DNA of 64,000 nucleotides, taken from Candidatus Woesearchaeota archaeon (GTDB lineage: Archaea > Nanobdellota > Nanobdellia > Woesearchaeales > GW2011-AR15). The notes beneath the pieces were generated by a model. That model did not search any database. It saw only the letters and a program-made list of their open reading frames with translations, and was not told where the DNA came from. Below are positions 16,823 to 26,674 of the stretch, in pieces. A program made the translations under genes and the position numbers. How positions within the stretch are numbered: the first letter of the stretch is position 1; every line of letters starts with the position of its first letter. The stretch is from contig JAFGJW010000015.1 of assembly GCA_016928835.1 (NCBI GenBank), forward strand, positions 1 to 64,000, given 5' to 3'.

Positions 16823-17659
16823 TTATTTATCTGTGTTCTCCAAAGGCCCTATGAAGTCACTAATAATAGTGATTATTTTCTCTGGGGAGTTAATTACAGG
16901 GATGTGGTTGTCATCAATTACTTTAAGTTGTGAACCCTCAATTAGCTCATTAATCTTGTAGGCAATACCTACTGGGAAGTATATATCCTTTTTTCCATGG
17001 ATGATAAGTGTTGGAACTCTAATTTTCTGTAATATGTTTGTAAAATCAAGAGATATTGCTTCTTTAAATAAGGGTAAATAGGTTCTGAAAGAGGTGACTC
17101 TTATGTCATTGTAGAGTCTATTTGGGTTTAAATCATGGGTTCCTTTAAACTGTTTATAATCAAGATGAACAATATTTTTTTCAAAATGGAGGGGATATAG
17201 CAGAAGAGAAACGAAAGAATAATAATAATAAAAAAGGTTATTGGCAATAAATCTAGATTTATTACGAACAAAGCTATAATTGGTGTTGATTAGGATATTT
17301 TTATGAACTATTTGTGGGCAGCTATAACAAAATTTCTGAACAACCATGCCACCATAACAATGCCCTATCAATATAATATCTTTTATTTTATTTTTTTCCA
17401 GTATCACTTTCAGGTCCTTTACAATAAAATTAATAGAATACCTCTCTCTTGATTCTGGTTTCTCTGATAAACCATGGCCCCTCATATCCATTAATAAAAC
17501 TGGATTTCCTTTTTTAGTAAAATAATCAGAAATTGGTTGCCACGCAGAAGAGCTTCCGGACAATCCATGAATAAATACCAAGCAAGGCCCTTTGCCATTA
17601 GAATACTTGTACCAAATTTTTGTGTTGTCGAAAGATGTAAAGATAGTGCATTTATTCAT
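16823..17659 (-). CDS. Alpha/beta-hydrolase with a Cys in the nucleophile elbow
   Basis: A 278-residue alpha/beta-hydrolase. I prefer the ATG at 17659 (MNKCTIFTSFDNTKI), which overlaps the upstream GT2 stop by eight bases. Visible features are the oxyanion FIHGLSGSS, MDMRGHGLSEKP, the nucleophile elbow IGHCYGG, GKKDIYFP for the acid and DDNHIPVINSPE for the His. The elbow has Cys101 where most family members have Ser, as in dienelactone hydrolase and PHA synthase. Cytoplasmic, no signal peptide. Its place between two glycosyltransferases suggests a lipid- or ester-related step; the substrate is unknown. Confidence 0.8.
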   Translation of the reverse strand: MNKCTIFTSFDNTKIWYKYSNGKGPCLVFIHGLSGSSSAWQPISDYFTKKGNPVLLMDMRGHGLSEKPESRERYSINFIVKDLKVILEKNKIKDIILIGHCYGGMVVQKFCYSCPQIVHKNILINTNYSFVRNKSRFIANNLFYYYYSFVSLLLYPLHFEKNIVHLDYKQFKGTHDLNPNRLYNDIRVTSFRTYLPLFKEAISLDFTNILQKIRVPTLIIHGKKDIYFPVGIAYKINELIEGSQLKVIDDNHIPVINSPEKIITIISDFIGPLENTDK

Positions 17660-18350
17660 GTTTTCCGAACTCGTATTCAAATATGTCTTTCTTAATCTCT
17701 TTATTAAATAACCGATAGATCTCAGAATAAATGTATTTTATCACCAACCCTAATCTTCCCTCCTTACTTAACCTTCTTATAGAAAATAGGATATACGGTT
17801 TTAAAAGATAGGAAAATTTTCCTTTTCTGCTTGCTCTTATTACATAGTCATGATCCTCTCCAAGTTTTATCTTATGATTAAATCCATCAATGTCATCATG
17901 AATTTTTTTTCTAGCAAAAATACACATTCCTGACGCATGGGGCCATATTTGCTGAAGCAAATAAAAATAAATATTCATAAAAAAACAAAGGAGATTATCA
18001 AAAATATTTCTGTTTTCTGGCCGTAGATATACAGAAGCTATATCAAAGTTTTTCCTTCTCTGTTGAGATAGCAAAACCCTAAGGAACTCTGACGGGAGGA
18101 TTGTATCTGCATCCAAAAATAGTAGAAATTCTCCTCTAGCATTTTTTGCTCCTTCGTTTCTTGCTTTTGCCGGCAACCCACCATCAATAACTCTGCACCC
18201 GTACTTCTTTGCAATAAGCCTTGTTTTGTCTTTGGAAAAATTGTCTGACACAATGATTTCGTAATCTTTAAATGATTGGTTTTTTATTGAAGTGAGCAGT
18301 ATGGGCAGGTATTTTTCTTCATTTAATGTAGGAATGATTATAGACAGCAT
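17652..18350 (-). CDS. GT2-family glycosyltransferase
   Basis: A 232-residue GT-A enzyme: MLSIIIPTLNEEKYLP at the start, IVSDNFSKDKT, the donor-metal motif LFLDADTILP near residue 93, and GEDHDYVIRA as the acceptor acid. It has no clear full set of membrane helices, only one hydrophobic stretch near 125-145, so it is probably peripheral. It overlaps the hydrolase gene by eight bases, so the two are co-translated. Members of this family transfer sugars to dolichol-phosphate or lipids. Donor unknown. Confidence 0.85.
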   Translation of the reverse strand: MLSIIIPTLNEEKYLPILLTSIKNQSFKDYEIIVSDNFSKDKTRLIAKKYGCRVIDGGLPAKARNEGAKNARGEFLLFLDADTILPSEFLRVLLSQQRRKNFDIASVYLRPENRNIFDNLLCFFMNIYFYLLQQIWPHASGMCIFARKKIHDDIDGFNHKIKLGEDHDYVIRASRKGKFSYLLKPYILFSIRRLSKEGRLGLVIKYIYSEIYRLFNKEIKKDIFEYEFGKHE

Positions 18351-18381
18351 CAGATTTTATTAGACAAGAGAGTTAATAAAT

Positions 18382-20715
18382 TTATTTCTTTTTCTTCTTG
18401 TTCCTTGTCTTTGGCTTATTTGCTTTTTTTGTCTCTGGTATTTCTGTATTGTTATTAGCAGGGTCATGCTCGATAATCAATCTAAGAAGAAGTACAGTTA
18501 AAACAACTAAGAATGCGAAGAAGAAGTATTTTGCATAATCAATTGCCATGTCATGCATATTAAATTCTTTTGTATCAAGTATATGCAAATAAAAAGCTGG
18601 GGAGTATGCTCTAGCTAGGTTCTCATCCTGGGCAGTAAATATAGCCTCTCTGATTCCATACCAATTTTTTTCAGGAACAAATGTTACAAGGTCCTGCTGC
18701 AGAATTACATTAATGTCTTCAAGTTCCGATACAGAATAGGATAGTTTGTCTGAATCCGGGTCAGAGAAGTAGTCTGATAGATTCAAGGAATAAGTTTGAT
18801 CCTCCTGCCAGGGGATATAGAATTCTGATTCACAGAGCTCTTCTGGAAGGAAATTTGCACAGATGTGCTGTTCTTGATTCACCGTTTCTTTGTATTCTAT
18901 GCCAAGTCTATTTTTAAAATTACTGAAACATATTAAGACATTAGTAAGTAACAGAATCACTATAATAATACATCCAATAAGGGTTTTTCTGGTCTTCTTT
19001 CTGTCTTCAACATATGACAACAATCTAATTAGTGAAATCACAAAGAGCACCATAAGCAGAATGAAGACAACTATGCATTTATTTTTTGAGATGAAGTTTA
19101 AAAAATCAAACTCAAACACAGTGATATTCACTTTTTTTCTATAAGAGACTTGTTGAGTGTTTATTTCAAATTCAATAGGATATATCCCCGGCTTAACTTC
19201 TTCGGGCACAGAGAATACCAAAGGGATAACGCCTTGCTCTCCTGGGCTTAAAAAAAATTCATCCTTTTCCAGCTCTACCCATTGAACATCATACTGATCA
19301 ACAGAATATTGTGCATCTTTTATTCCATTATTTGTAATTTCCAAATTTTTCTTCACCAGGTCATAACCAACAGTTATCTGCTTAGGAGAGACTTCAGGAG
19401 AGTAACAGGCATCGAGCGGAAGGACCTGGACCTTGTTTGCAAATTGTCTTGATACTTCTTGCTCAGGTATTTCTAAGTTAATAACAAGATTGTATGTTCC
19501 CTCTGGGATTGACTCGCTTACAAATACTAAAAGTTCTGCTTCCTCGCCAGGCTCAATCATAGCTTCTGTATCTGACAAAACAAAATACTGCTCAGGCCCA
19601 ATAATCTCAAAACTCAAATTTTCTGAAAAGATACCTTCATTCTTTGCCATAAGAACCAGGGCACCGTCACCAGTACAAATTTTATCATTTTGAACCTCCA
19701 CAGTATACTCATAGCAATTAATAATCTCCACATATATATCTTTAACAACAGGTTCTCCAAATAGGGGTTTGATCTCCAAGTTGATCTTGTATTCTCCTGG
19801 TTCCAGCTCCTGAGGCTGCAAACGCAGACGTATGCCTTTTTGTTCATTGGGCCCTAAAGTTAGGTTATATCTATCAAGAGAAACCCAATCTATATCTATT
19901 AAGAAGGAATATTGGTTCTGCATAGGAGCAGAATTTTCTATTAAAATCTCTGTTTCTATATCAACATTATTGCAGACTTTATATCTATCATATGTATACA
20001 CTGTAAAATTATAGTTTGGTATCAAATCAAGCATCAAAGGAATCTCTGTGGTAAGTTCAGTGTATGTGGTCTTAATATTAAGAACTGGCAATATTTGTCC
20101 GCTGACACCGCAATCAGGCCTTAGACCAATATTCATAACTTTGCTCTGTTTTGGCTCAATAAAAACATATTCTGGGAAGTACGCATTGCCAGTAAAGCCC
20201 TCAAGTGATAGGTAATATATCTCATCAAAATTTCCTGTGTTATACAACTTAACAGACAGATTTCCCTCTGTACATGCTAGAAAACTTTTTTCAGTAACAA
20301 TCGGCTCAACAACAAGATTATTACATAGTTCCCCAATAACATTCTGCGTGTATACTCTCGGCTGACCATATCCAGGCATTATACTCAATTCTGCCTTTAT
20401 CTCTCCTGCATAATCACAGGGGATATTGACTAAATGAGAAAGAGTTGCTATCTTTCCTGGCTCCAATGAAATAACTGACGGGTAAATTCTCGAGAACTCT
20501 CCAGAAGAAACAAAAGTGTATGTGTTTGGTGTATTGCCTTTGTTTTCAATTATCAGTTCTGCGACAGCCACTTCGCATGAGCACGCCTTAAAATTAGGCT
20601 CATAGTATACTTCATAATCATAATTGGGTTGATAGATATCAAAGATAATTTCAGAACAAACAAAGGGAATTAGTAAAAACAATACATATACATATAGAAT
20701 TTTTTTCCTGTTCAT
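18382..20715 (-). CDS. Membrane-anchored surface protein with repeated Ig-like domains
   Basis: A 777-residue protein with a Sec signal peptide (about 1-20) and six or so beta-sandwich repeats, each with an ENKGNTPN, YNTGNFDEI or ENSAPMQN type strand. This is the CARDB/NEW3-like pattern of archaeal cell-surface proteins, with a paired-Cys rhythm. A first helical hairpin lies at about 540-600 (FILLMVLFVISLI, IIIVILLLTNVLI), then a cadherin-like segment (DYFSDPDSDKLSYSVSE), a final transmembrane helix near 735-755 and a Lys-rich cytoplasmic tail. It is read just before or together with the S-layer-like gene upstream (41-base gap). Structural or adhesive role inferred. Confidence 0.75.
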   Translation of the reverse strand: MNRKKILYVYVLFLLIPFVCSEIIFDIYQPNYDYEVYYEPNFKACSCEVAVAELIIENKGNTPNTYTFVSSGEFSRIYPSVISLEPGKIATLSHLVNIPCDYAGEIKAELSIMPGYGQPRVYTQNVIGELCNNLVVEPIVTEKSFLACTEGNLSVKLYNTGNFDEIYYLSLEGFTGNAYFPEYVFIEPKQSKVMNIGLRPDCGVSGQILPVLNIKTTYTELTTEIPLMLDLIPNYNFTVYTYDRYKVCNNVDIETEILIENSAPMQNQYSFLIDIDWVSLDRYNLTLGPNEQKGIRLRLQPQELEPGEYKINLEIKPLFGEPVVKDIYVEIINCYEYTVEVQNDKICTGDGALVLMAKNEGIFSENLSFEIIGPEQYFVLSDTEAMIEPGEEAELLVFVSESIPEGTYNLVINLEIPEQEVSRQFANKVQVLPLDACYSPEVSPKQITVGYDLVKKNLEITNNGIKDAQYSVDQYDVQWVELEKDEFFLSPGEQGVIPLVFSVPEEVKPGIYPIEFEINTQQVSYRKKVNITVFEFDFLNFISKNKCIVVFILLMVLFVISLIRLLSYVEDRKKTRKTLIGCIIIVILLLTNVLICFSNFKNRLGIEYKETVNQEQHICANFLPEELCESEFYIPWQEDQTYSLNLSDYFSDPDSDKLSYSVSELEDINVILQQDLVTFVPEKNWYGIREAIFTAQDENLARAYSPAFYLHILDTKEFNMHDMAIDYAKYFFFAFLVVLTVLLLRLIIEHDPANNNTEIPETKKANKPKTRNKKKKK

Positions 20716-20756
20716 TAATGAACACCGAAATCCCCCAATAAAAAAGATAAAAAAAA

Positions 20757-22085
20757 TTAATAATAGGTTTGGCCTGTGAGTTCTTCTGACTCCTCTTCTT
20801 TTGTTCCCCTAAGCTTATTAAAGCCAATAATTAAACCGAGCAGCACCAATAAAACAACAAGAACCACTAAACCAATCTCTAATCCCTGCTTGATTCTCTC
20901 CCAATCTGTTTCTGCTGGTGCTTCTCCAGCAACAATATTTGCAGTCAGAGGAACTTCTTTAGACTCCGAAGCTGACTCAACTTTAACAAGGAATATTTTT
21001 TCTCCTTCTGATGCATCTGCATTTGCAGTTACATACACATAGGCAGTCTTTGTTGATTTTCCATCAACAACAATAACGCTACTTGGGTCTATCCTGTATG
21101 TGCCCCATGCATCTACACCCGATATTGTCAGCACATAAGATTTCGCTGTGCTTCCAGTGTTGCTGATCATAATTGGATAAACAGCTCCACTTGTACCTAC
21201 AACAACATCCTGCTTGCCTGGAACAGTTACAATTGTCTTTTCATCACCAGGCAGAACTGCCCCTCCTGTCTCGCAAGTCTCATCCTCAAGGATCTCAATC
21301 GTGGTCTCTTTTGAAACTTCCTCATAACCATCATCATACTCCACTGTAGCTCTTACAACATATGTCCCAGGTTCTGTACACATGGGAATTCTTAGGTAGA
21401 GATCATCTTCAGGCTTTGTTGAATCGTCTGGGTCAAGCTCATCAATAAATTCTGTCGCCTCTAGATCAAGCTCTGGTATTGAAACAGTCACAACAACTCC
21501 TTCCTCTTCTCTATCACCCATATTCTTCACATATACCTTAGCGAGTAGGCCTCTGCCAGACAATACTTCCTGTGAAGGATCTAATGTAAATCTTTTTATA
21601 ACAACATAATGCTTTTGTGCCTCGATATCAAGGTTATAATCTCTTACCCAGGTAGATGAACTTCTGTCTGAGATAATAACTCTAATCTTCAGCTCACCTG
21701 TACCAATATCATCGGGTATGGTTAATTGCAGCTCCTTTTGATATGATCTGTTTGCCTTTACATCAAACGAAGAAGTAATATCGCTAACATCCTCATATAT
21801 CCTGTCTCCGTGCTCATATCCCAAGATAAGTGCTTGAATTTGGACGTCTTCTGCATCTTGTTTTGAAACGAATTCAACTGAAACTTCCACTTCGTCTCCT
21901 CTTTCAAATGATTTATATATTGTCCTATCCGGATAAACTAACCTACCATCTATTTCCACCCAGCAGTCAATTATATCAAGCTCTGGTGTGTTTGCTGGAT
22001 CACCATAGCAATCTGAGCACTCATAAGCTAGAGCACCACTTAACATTAGTATAGCCATTAAAAACCCAAAAATTATCTTTTTCAT
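20757..22085 (-). CDS. Putative S-layer / major surface protein
   Basis: A 442-residue acidic protein with a signal peptide (about 1-20, ending GALAY), a CSDCYGDP motif, three beta-sandwich domains (CARDB-like, containing VKNMGDREEEGV and ISNTGSTAKSYV), a C-terminal transmembrane helix (about 400-422) and a short cytoplasmic tail ELTGQTYY. The low Cys count, high Asp/Glu/Thr and very strong expression signals (TATA at 22140-22148, Shine-Dalgarno GCGGAGGTA at 22091-22099) suggest an abundant wall protein. Homologues are often labelled putative S-layer in DPANN genomes; the assignment is by resemblance, not by a recognised S-layer domain. Confidence 0.7.
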   Translation of the reverse strand: MKKIIFGFLMAILMLSGALAYECSDCYGDPANTPELDIIDCWVEIDGRLVYPDRTIYKSFERGDEVEVSVEFVSKQDAEDVQIQALILGYEHGDRIYEDVSDITSSFDVKANRSYQKELQLTIPDDIGTGELKIRVIISDRSSSTWVRDYNLDIEAQKHYVVIKRFTLDPSQEVLSGRGLLAKVYVKNMGDREEEGVVVTVSIPELDLEATEFIDELDPDDSTKPEDDLYLRIPMCTEPGTYVVRATVEYDDGYEEVSKETTIEILEDETCETGGAVLPGDEKTIVTVPGKQDVVVGTSGAVYPIMISNTGSTAKSYVLTISGVDAWGTYRIDPSSVIVVDGKSTKTAYVYVTANADASEGEKIFLVKVESASESKEVPLTANIVAGEAPAETDWERIKQGLEIGLVVLVVLLVLLGLIIGFNKLRGTKEEESEELTGQTYY

Positions 22086-22139
22086 TTTATTACCTCCGCA
22101 ATAAGTTTAAACCCCCTTTTAAAGCAATACTTGTAGCTA

Positions 22140-22148
22140 ATATTTAAA
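22140..22148 (-). promoter_or_regulatory. Strong promoter of the S-layer-like gene
   Basis: Minus-strand TTTAAATAT preceded by CGAAACC, a textbook BRE plus TATA pair. It sits about 55 bases upstream of the ATG, leaving a leader that carries the GCGGAGGTA ribosome site. Confidence 0.65.
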
Positions 22149-22205
22149 GGTTTCGCTTTATTAGTATACACTAGTGAATACAATTTATTACTATTCTAAA
22201 GTACT

Positions 22206-22222
22206 ATTTAAATATTTATATA
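22206..22222 (+). promoter_or_regulatory. AT-rich promoter of the reductase gene
   Basis: TATTTAAATATTTATATAG on the plus strand, about 75-90 bases upstream of the ATG at 22297. The rest of this 211-base divergent region is AT-rich with no other gene. Confidence 0.45.
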
Positions 22223-22296
22223 GTAAAGAAAACAAAAATTCTAAAAACCAATACAAAATAAATACAATAATATATGATAAACAATAGAGTAATAAA

Positions 22297-23385
22297 ATGA
22301 ATATATCAATAATCGGTGCTGGGCCAGTAGGCAATTATGCTGCATACCTTTTATCCAGGAAAGGCCTCCAAGCAGAGGTATATGAAGAACATTCTGAGAT
22401 TGGCAGACCTGTTCAGTGTACCGGCATTTTAAGTAGTAAATTCAAAGAGATTATTAAACCAAAAAAAGAATTTGTAATTAACAAAACAAACAAGGCAAGA
22501 ATATATGCGCCAAATAACAAATTTGTAGAATTAAGGCTAAGAACCAATTACATTCTTGATCGAACAAAATTTGATTCTCACTTGGCAAAAGAAGCAGAGA
22601 AAAACGCTGCAAAGATAAATCTTAATACCAAATTTTTAGATTTCAGAAAAAGAAACAAATATTACAAATTAAAAATAAAACATAATGATAATATAAGGCA
22701 GATAAACACAGATTATTTAATTGGGGCAGATGGCCCTGTTTCTCAAGTTGCCAAATCTGCAGGAGTATTTGATAAGAGAAAGTTTTTACAAGGCATGCAG
22801 GTAAGAGCCAACTATCAAAATGATAATGCTGTGGAATTTTTTCCGTATGTAGGAACTTATGCTTGGATTGTACCAGAGAATAAAGAGATAGCCAGGATTG
22901 GCCTTGCCTCGTATAGTAATACAAAAAGTATCTTTGAGAAGTTTACAATGGAAAAAATCAATAAAAAAGACATTATTGACAAGCAGGGCGGCTTGATACC
23001 AATGTACAATCCACATTTAAGAACACAAAAAGAGAATATTTACTTAGTTGGAGACGCTGCAACACAAGTAAAGGCAACAACAGGTGGCGGCATAATACCT
23101 GGGCTAATAGCTGCTAAGTGTGTTGCCAATGCAATTATTGAAGATATGGATTATCACAGATCATGGAAAAGAGAACTCGGACTCGAGTTATATGGCCATT
23201 TAGCAATAAGGAAAATGATGGACAAGTTCAAGTATGAAGATTGGAACAAACTAATTGATGAATTCGACAATGAGAAATTGAGAGAAATCTTACAAAATAA
23301 TCCACGAGACAATATTCTTAGCCTTGGGTTTAAAAGTATTCTACATAAACCAAGCATGCTTCGCTATATGAAATTTTTTTTTTGA
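22297..23385 (+). CDS. Geranylgeranyl-reductase-family FAD oxidoreductase
   Basis: A 362-residue flavoprotein. The N-terminal GAGPVGNYAAYLLSRKG is the FAD-binding Rossmann loop, followed by the VQCTGILS motif typical of the family (Cys near residue 42), LIGADGP, and GDAATQVKATTGGGIIPG, the second FAD motif with its Gly-rich loop. The family saturates prenyl chains of archaeal lipids and dolichols, using reduced flavin. It is followed directly by aglB, so a role in preparing the saturated dolichol carrier for N-glycosylation is as likely as membrane-lipid reduction. Archaeal genomes often hold several paralogues, so the substrate stays open. Confidence 0.85.
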   Translation: MNISIIGAGPVGNYAAYLLSRKGLQAEVYEEHSEIGRPVQCTGILSSKFKEIIKPKKEFVINKTNKARIYAPNNKFVELRLRTNYILDRTKFDSHLAKEAEKNAAKINLNTKFLDFRKRNKYYKLKIKHNDNIRQINTDYLIGADGPVSQVAKSAGVFDKRKFLQGMQVRANYQNDNAVEFFPYVGTYAWIVPENKEIARIGLASYSNTKSIFEKFTMEKINKKDIIDKQGGLIPMYNPHLRTQKENIYLVGDAATQVKATTGGGIIPGLIAAKCVANAIIEDMDYHRSWKRELGLELYGHLAIRKMMDKFKYEDWNKLIDEFDNEKLREILQNNPRDNILSLGFKSILHKPSMLRYMKFFF

Positions 23386-23444
23386 TATTAAGCACAATAT
23401 TTAAATACATCTCAGCTTTTTTCTAGAACTCATGAGGGGTTTCA

Positions 23445-26312
23445 ATGGATGACGATATTTCTATAGATTTTGGCAAAATAGTCTCCTTATTTAAAGGAAA
23501 AAAAGACAAAAAGAGTAAAAAGAAGAAGGCAGCCAAAGTTCAAAAGAGTAACGAAGATGATGACCTTTCTTTTGATTGGAATAAAGTTCTTCCCTTCGTT
23601 AAAAAATATTCTGTGTACTTGTTATTGTTAATCCCAATTATCTTTAGTTTTTATCTGAGGACAGTACCAAATAGGTTGCCGATTACTGAGGATTTTGCGC
23701 GCTCTTCTATATATAACCAGATAAGGGACAACATAGGAAATGAGATTAACAAACAATATCCTTATCTTCCGGCCGACAATAAGCAGGCATTAATAGATGA
23801 AAACTTTAATCAGATATTTGAGAGCCAAAGAGAAGGGATAGAACAGGCTGTAAAACAAAATGCTGATATCATCAAGTCACATTTTAAAGATGACAAAGGA
23901 TATACCTATCTTGGAGATATAGACTCATATTTCTGGTTAAGATATGCAGAGAATATTTATGATCATGGTTACATGGGAGATGAAAAGAGAGATGGGGTGG
24001 AGTATGACAATCATATGCTCGCGCCTCTTGGGATGAATGTTCCTTCCAATTTTTATCCGTATTTTGAAGCTTTCCTTTATACTGTACTCATTATTTTCAA
24101 TCCGGGAATCACATTTATGCAGACAGCTTTCTATGCTCCTCTTGCATTATCAATAATAGCAATTATTGCAGCCTTCCTAATAGGCAAAAAAATTGCAGGA
24201 AATCTAGGCGGCTTTTTTGCTGGCATGATGACAGCAGTGCATCCAACTATATTAAGCAGGTCTTTAGGCTCTGATAATGATATAGTAAATATTGTATTTC
24301 CACTTCTAGTCTTACTCTTCTTTCTTATAGCCCTTGAAGCAAAGTCAAGAATAAAGAAATTTATTTTTATCTCTATATCAGGCATATTTGTAGGAATCTA
24401 CAGTTTTGCGTGGAGCGGCTATTGGCATGTGTTCTACTTTCTAATAGGCACCCTTGGCTTGTACTTTATTTACTTAATAGTCTATGATTATAAAGAGACG
24501 CTTAAAAACCCTTTATCTGCCCTTAGAAAGGAAGAATCTGTAAACCTGATCATAATGGGGTTTCTATTTATATTGTCCTCAACCATTATGCTGGTGCTAC
24601 TCCACGGCGCCTCTGAGTTCACTAACCTTCCTTACAAGCCAATCAAAATCATCCGACTTAAAGAAGCTGCTCACGCCGAACAGCTCTGGCCCAATGTGTA
24701 TACAACAGTTGCTGAATTAAATGAAGCTGCCTTGCCAGATATTATCAACAGCATTGGAGGAGAGATATTTTTCCTGCTTGCCCTAATTGGAATTATTCTA
24801 ACACTTATTGATACTGAAAAAGACCTTACTTTTGGACTTGGTTATACTGCCTTTTCTGTTGTATTTTTCGCACTCTTAATAAATGCAGGGCAAAGTATCA
24901 GACTTTTGTTTTTCTTAGTATTAATGTCTTTGCCGATATTTTTGGGCGTATTTATGTCCATTATAAAGAGGTATAAGGTTGATATTAAGTATGCTCTGGT
25001 GTTATATATGTGGTTTGCCGCAACAATTTATGCATCAACAAAAGGAATCAGGTTTGCACTTCTGACAGTGCCGGCATTTATTGTTGCACTTTCCCTTTTT
25101 ATTGGCAAAGCCTATAAAATCGTTAACAAGATGCTCTCACAATCACTTAATATAGGGGAGCTAACCTCGAAAGTAGTAATTATTTTGGTGCTCTTACTAA
25201 TATTAGTACAACCAACAAGATCTGGTTATCAGACTGCAAAGTCATATATGCCGCATGTTAATGATGCCTGGGTTAGTTCGCTCCAGAAGATTAAAACAAA
25301 TTCTAGTCAGGATGCAATAATTAATTCTTGGTGGGATTTTGGACACTGGTTTAAGTATTTGGCTGACAGAGCAGTTACTTTTGACGGCGCATCACAAAAT
25401 ATGCCAAACGCTCACTGGATCGGAAAAGCTCTTCTGAGTGATGATGAAGAGCAGGCCATGGATATTTTGAGAATGCTTGATTGTGGTAGCAATAGTGCAT
25501 TTGAAATATTAAATACTGAGCAACATGATACACTTCAATCTGTAAGTATTATCTACAAGATTATTTCTATGCGTCGGGCAGATGCCAAAAAAGAGCTTCT
25601 TAAGTATGTACCAGAAAAAACAGCAGAGAGGATATTAGAGAAGACCCATTGCAAACCACCAGAAGACTATTTCATTACAAGTGAGGACATGGTTGGTAAA
25701 TCAGGAGTATGGGCTCATTTTGGTTCATGGAGCTTTGAAAGAGCACGGATATATTACTATTACACAGAAAAAAGTCAGACAGAGTTTGTAGATGCACTTG
25801 TAACTGAATTCTCCTATTCAACAGATGATGCTCAAAGAACCTACTATGAATTACAGTCTTTGCAAACAGATAGAGAAGTCAATGATTGGATTGCTCCTTG
25901 GCCTAGCTACGGAGGACAAATTGGGTGCTCTGTTAATGAAGATTTACTGCAATGTAATATGCGGGTTGCAGACAACCAATATATGCCTCTCACTGTAAAT
26001 CTCACCACAATGGAAGTCTATGTGAATGCCCAGGATAAAAAGATTTATCCTAACTCCGTTGGTTACTTAAAAGGGGAAGAATATGTGGTAAAAGAATATA
26101 ATGAAGATCTATTGGGCTACTCATTTGTACTAATAAATGAATCTAACAGCTACAAAGTAATATTAATGGCCCCTGAACTTGTTGGAAGCATGTTTACAAG
26201 GCTTTTCTTTTTAGAAGGAACAGGGCTTGATCACTTTGAGAAGTTCAATGATGTGACAGATATATCTGGTCAGAGAATAATTACCTGGAAGATAAATTGG
26301 GAAGGCATATAA
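23445..26312 (+). CDS. aglB: AglB / STT3-type oligosaccharyltransferase
   Basis: A 955-residue GT-C enzyme that moves glycan from dolichol (di)phosphate to Asn of exported proteins. An unusual acidic then Lys-rich cytoplasmic N-terminus (1-60) precedes about 13 helices. The first metal motif is in LGDIDSYFWLR (about 156-166), the second in RSLGSDNDIVN (about 270-280), and the peptide-binding motif is WWDFGHW (629-635), a variant of WWDYG. A beta-rich C-terminal globular domain completes it. It starts the island with a TATA box (about 23399-23407) and the site GAGGGGT. Its stop overlaps the next start (TAATG). Confidence 0.95.
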   Translation: MDDDISIDFGKIVSLFKGKKDKKSKKKKAAKVQKSNEDDDLSFDWNKVLPFVKKYSVYLLLLIPIIFSFYLRTVPNRLPITEDFARSSIYNQIRDNIGNEINKQYPYLPADNKQALIDENFNQIFESQREGIEQAVKQNADIIKSHFKDDKGYTYLGDIDSYFWLRYAENIYDHGYMGDEKRDGVEYDNHMLAPLGMNVPSNFYPYFEAFLYTVLIIFNPGITFMQTAFYAPLALSIIAIIAAFLIGKKIAGNLGGFFAGMMTAVHPTILSRSLGSDNDIVNIVFPLLVLLFFLIALEAKSRIKKFIFISISGIFVGIYSFAWSGYWHVFYFLIGTLGLYFIYLIVYDYKETLKNPLSALRKEESVNLIIMGFLFILSSTIMLVLLHGASEFTNLPYKPIKIIRLKEAAHAEQLWPNVYTTVAELNEAALPDIINSIGGEIFFLLALIGIILTLIDTEKDLTFGLGYTAFSVVFFALLINAGQSIRLLFFLVLMSLPIFLGVFMSIIKRYKVDIKYALVLYMWFAATIYASTKGIRFALLTVPAFIVALSLFIGKAYKIVNKMLSQSLNIGELTSKVVIILVLLLILVQPTRSGYQTAKSYMPHVNDAWVSSLQKIKTNSSQDAIINSWWDFGHWFKYLADRAVTFDGASQNMPNAHWIGKALLSDDEEQAMDILRMLDCGSNSAFEILNTEQHDTLQSVSIIYKIISMRRADAKKELLKYVPEKTAERILEKTHCKPPEDYFITSEDMVGKSGVWAHFGSWSFERARIYYYYTEKSQTEFVDALVTEFSYSTDDAQRTYYELQSLQTDREVNDWIAPWPSYGGQIGCSVNEDLLQCNMRVADNQYMPLTVNLTTMEVYVNAQDKKIYPNSVGYLKGEEYVVKEYNEDLLGYSFVLINESNSYKVILMAPELVGSMFTRLFFLEGTGLDHFEKFNDVTDISGQRIITWKINWEGI

Positions 26313-26674
26313 TGCTTGGAAATAATAAAATTGGGATTTTTATTATGTTGTTTTGCACCATACTAACTTCGCTTGGCCAATTATTCTTAAAAATTGGTGT
26401 GGATAGATTCACTGCAAATATTGTTGAAATAATTACCAACTATTGGTTTTGGGGAGGGATACTGTTCTATGGCGCTGGCGCAATCCTCTTAATAATTGCA
26501 CTCAGATATGGAGAGCTGTCTTTGCTCTATCCAGTTGTATCATTGAGTTTTGTGTGGGTCACCTTGCTATCTGCTAAGTTTCTGAATGAAACAATTAGTG
26601 CCCTGAATATCTATGGTATTGTTATCATTTTGGGGGGCGTAAGTTTAATAGGGATAGGTGCAAAAAATGTTTAA
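26312..26674 (+). CDS. Four-helix EamA/SMR-type transporter, first of pair
   Basis: A 120-residue protein starting at the ATG at 26312 (MLGNNKIGIF), which overlaps the aglB stop by one base. Four hydrophobic helices; the family motif is in ALRYGELSLLYPVVSLSFVWV, as in EmrE-like and ArnE/ArnF proteins. One EamA repeat makes half a transporter, so it probably dimerises, most likely with the product of the next gene, which overlaps it by eight bases. In bacteria ArnE/ArnF flip a lipid-linked sugar. Here the position after aglB suggests flipping of a dolichol-linked sugar, which is inference. Confidence 0.8.
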   Translation: MLGNNKIGIFIMLFCTILTSLGQLFLKIGVDRFTANIVEIITNYWFWGGILFYGAGAILLIIALRYGELSLLYPVVSLSFVWVTLLSAKFLNETISALNIYGIVIILGGVSLIGIGAKNV

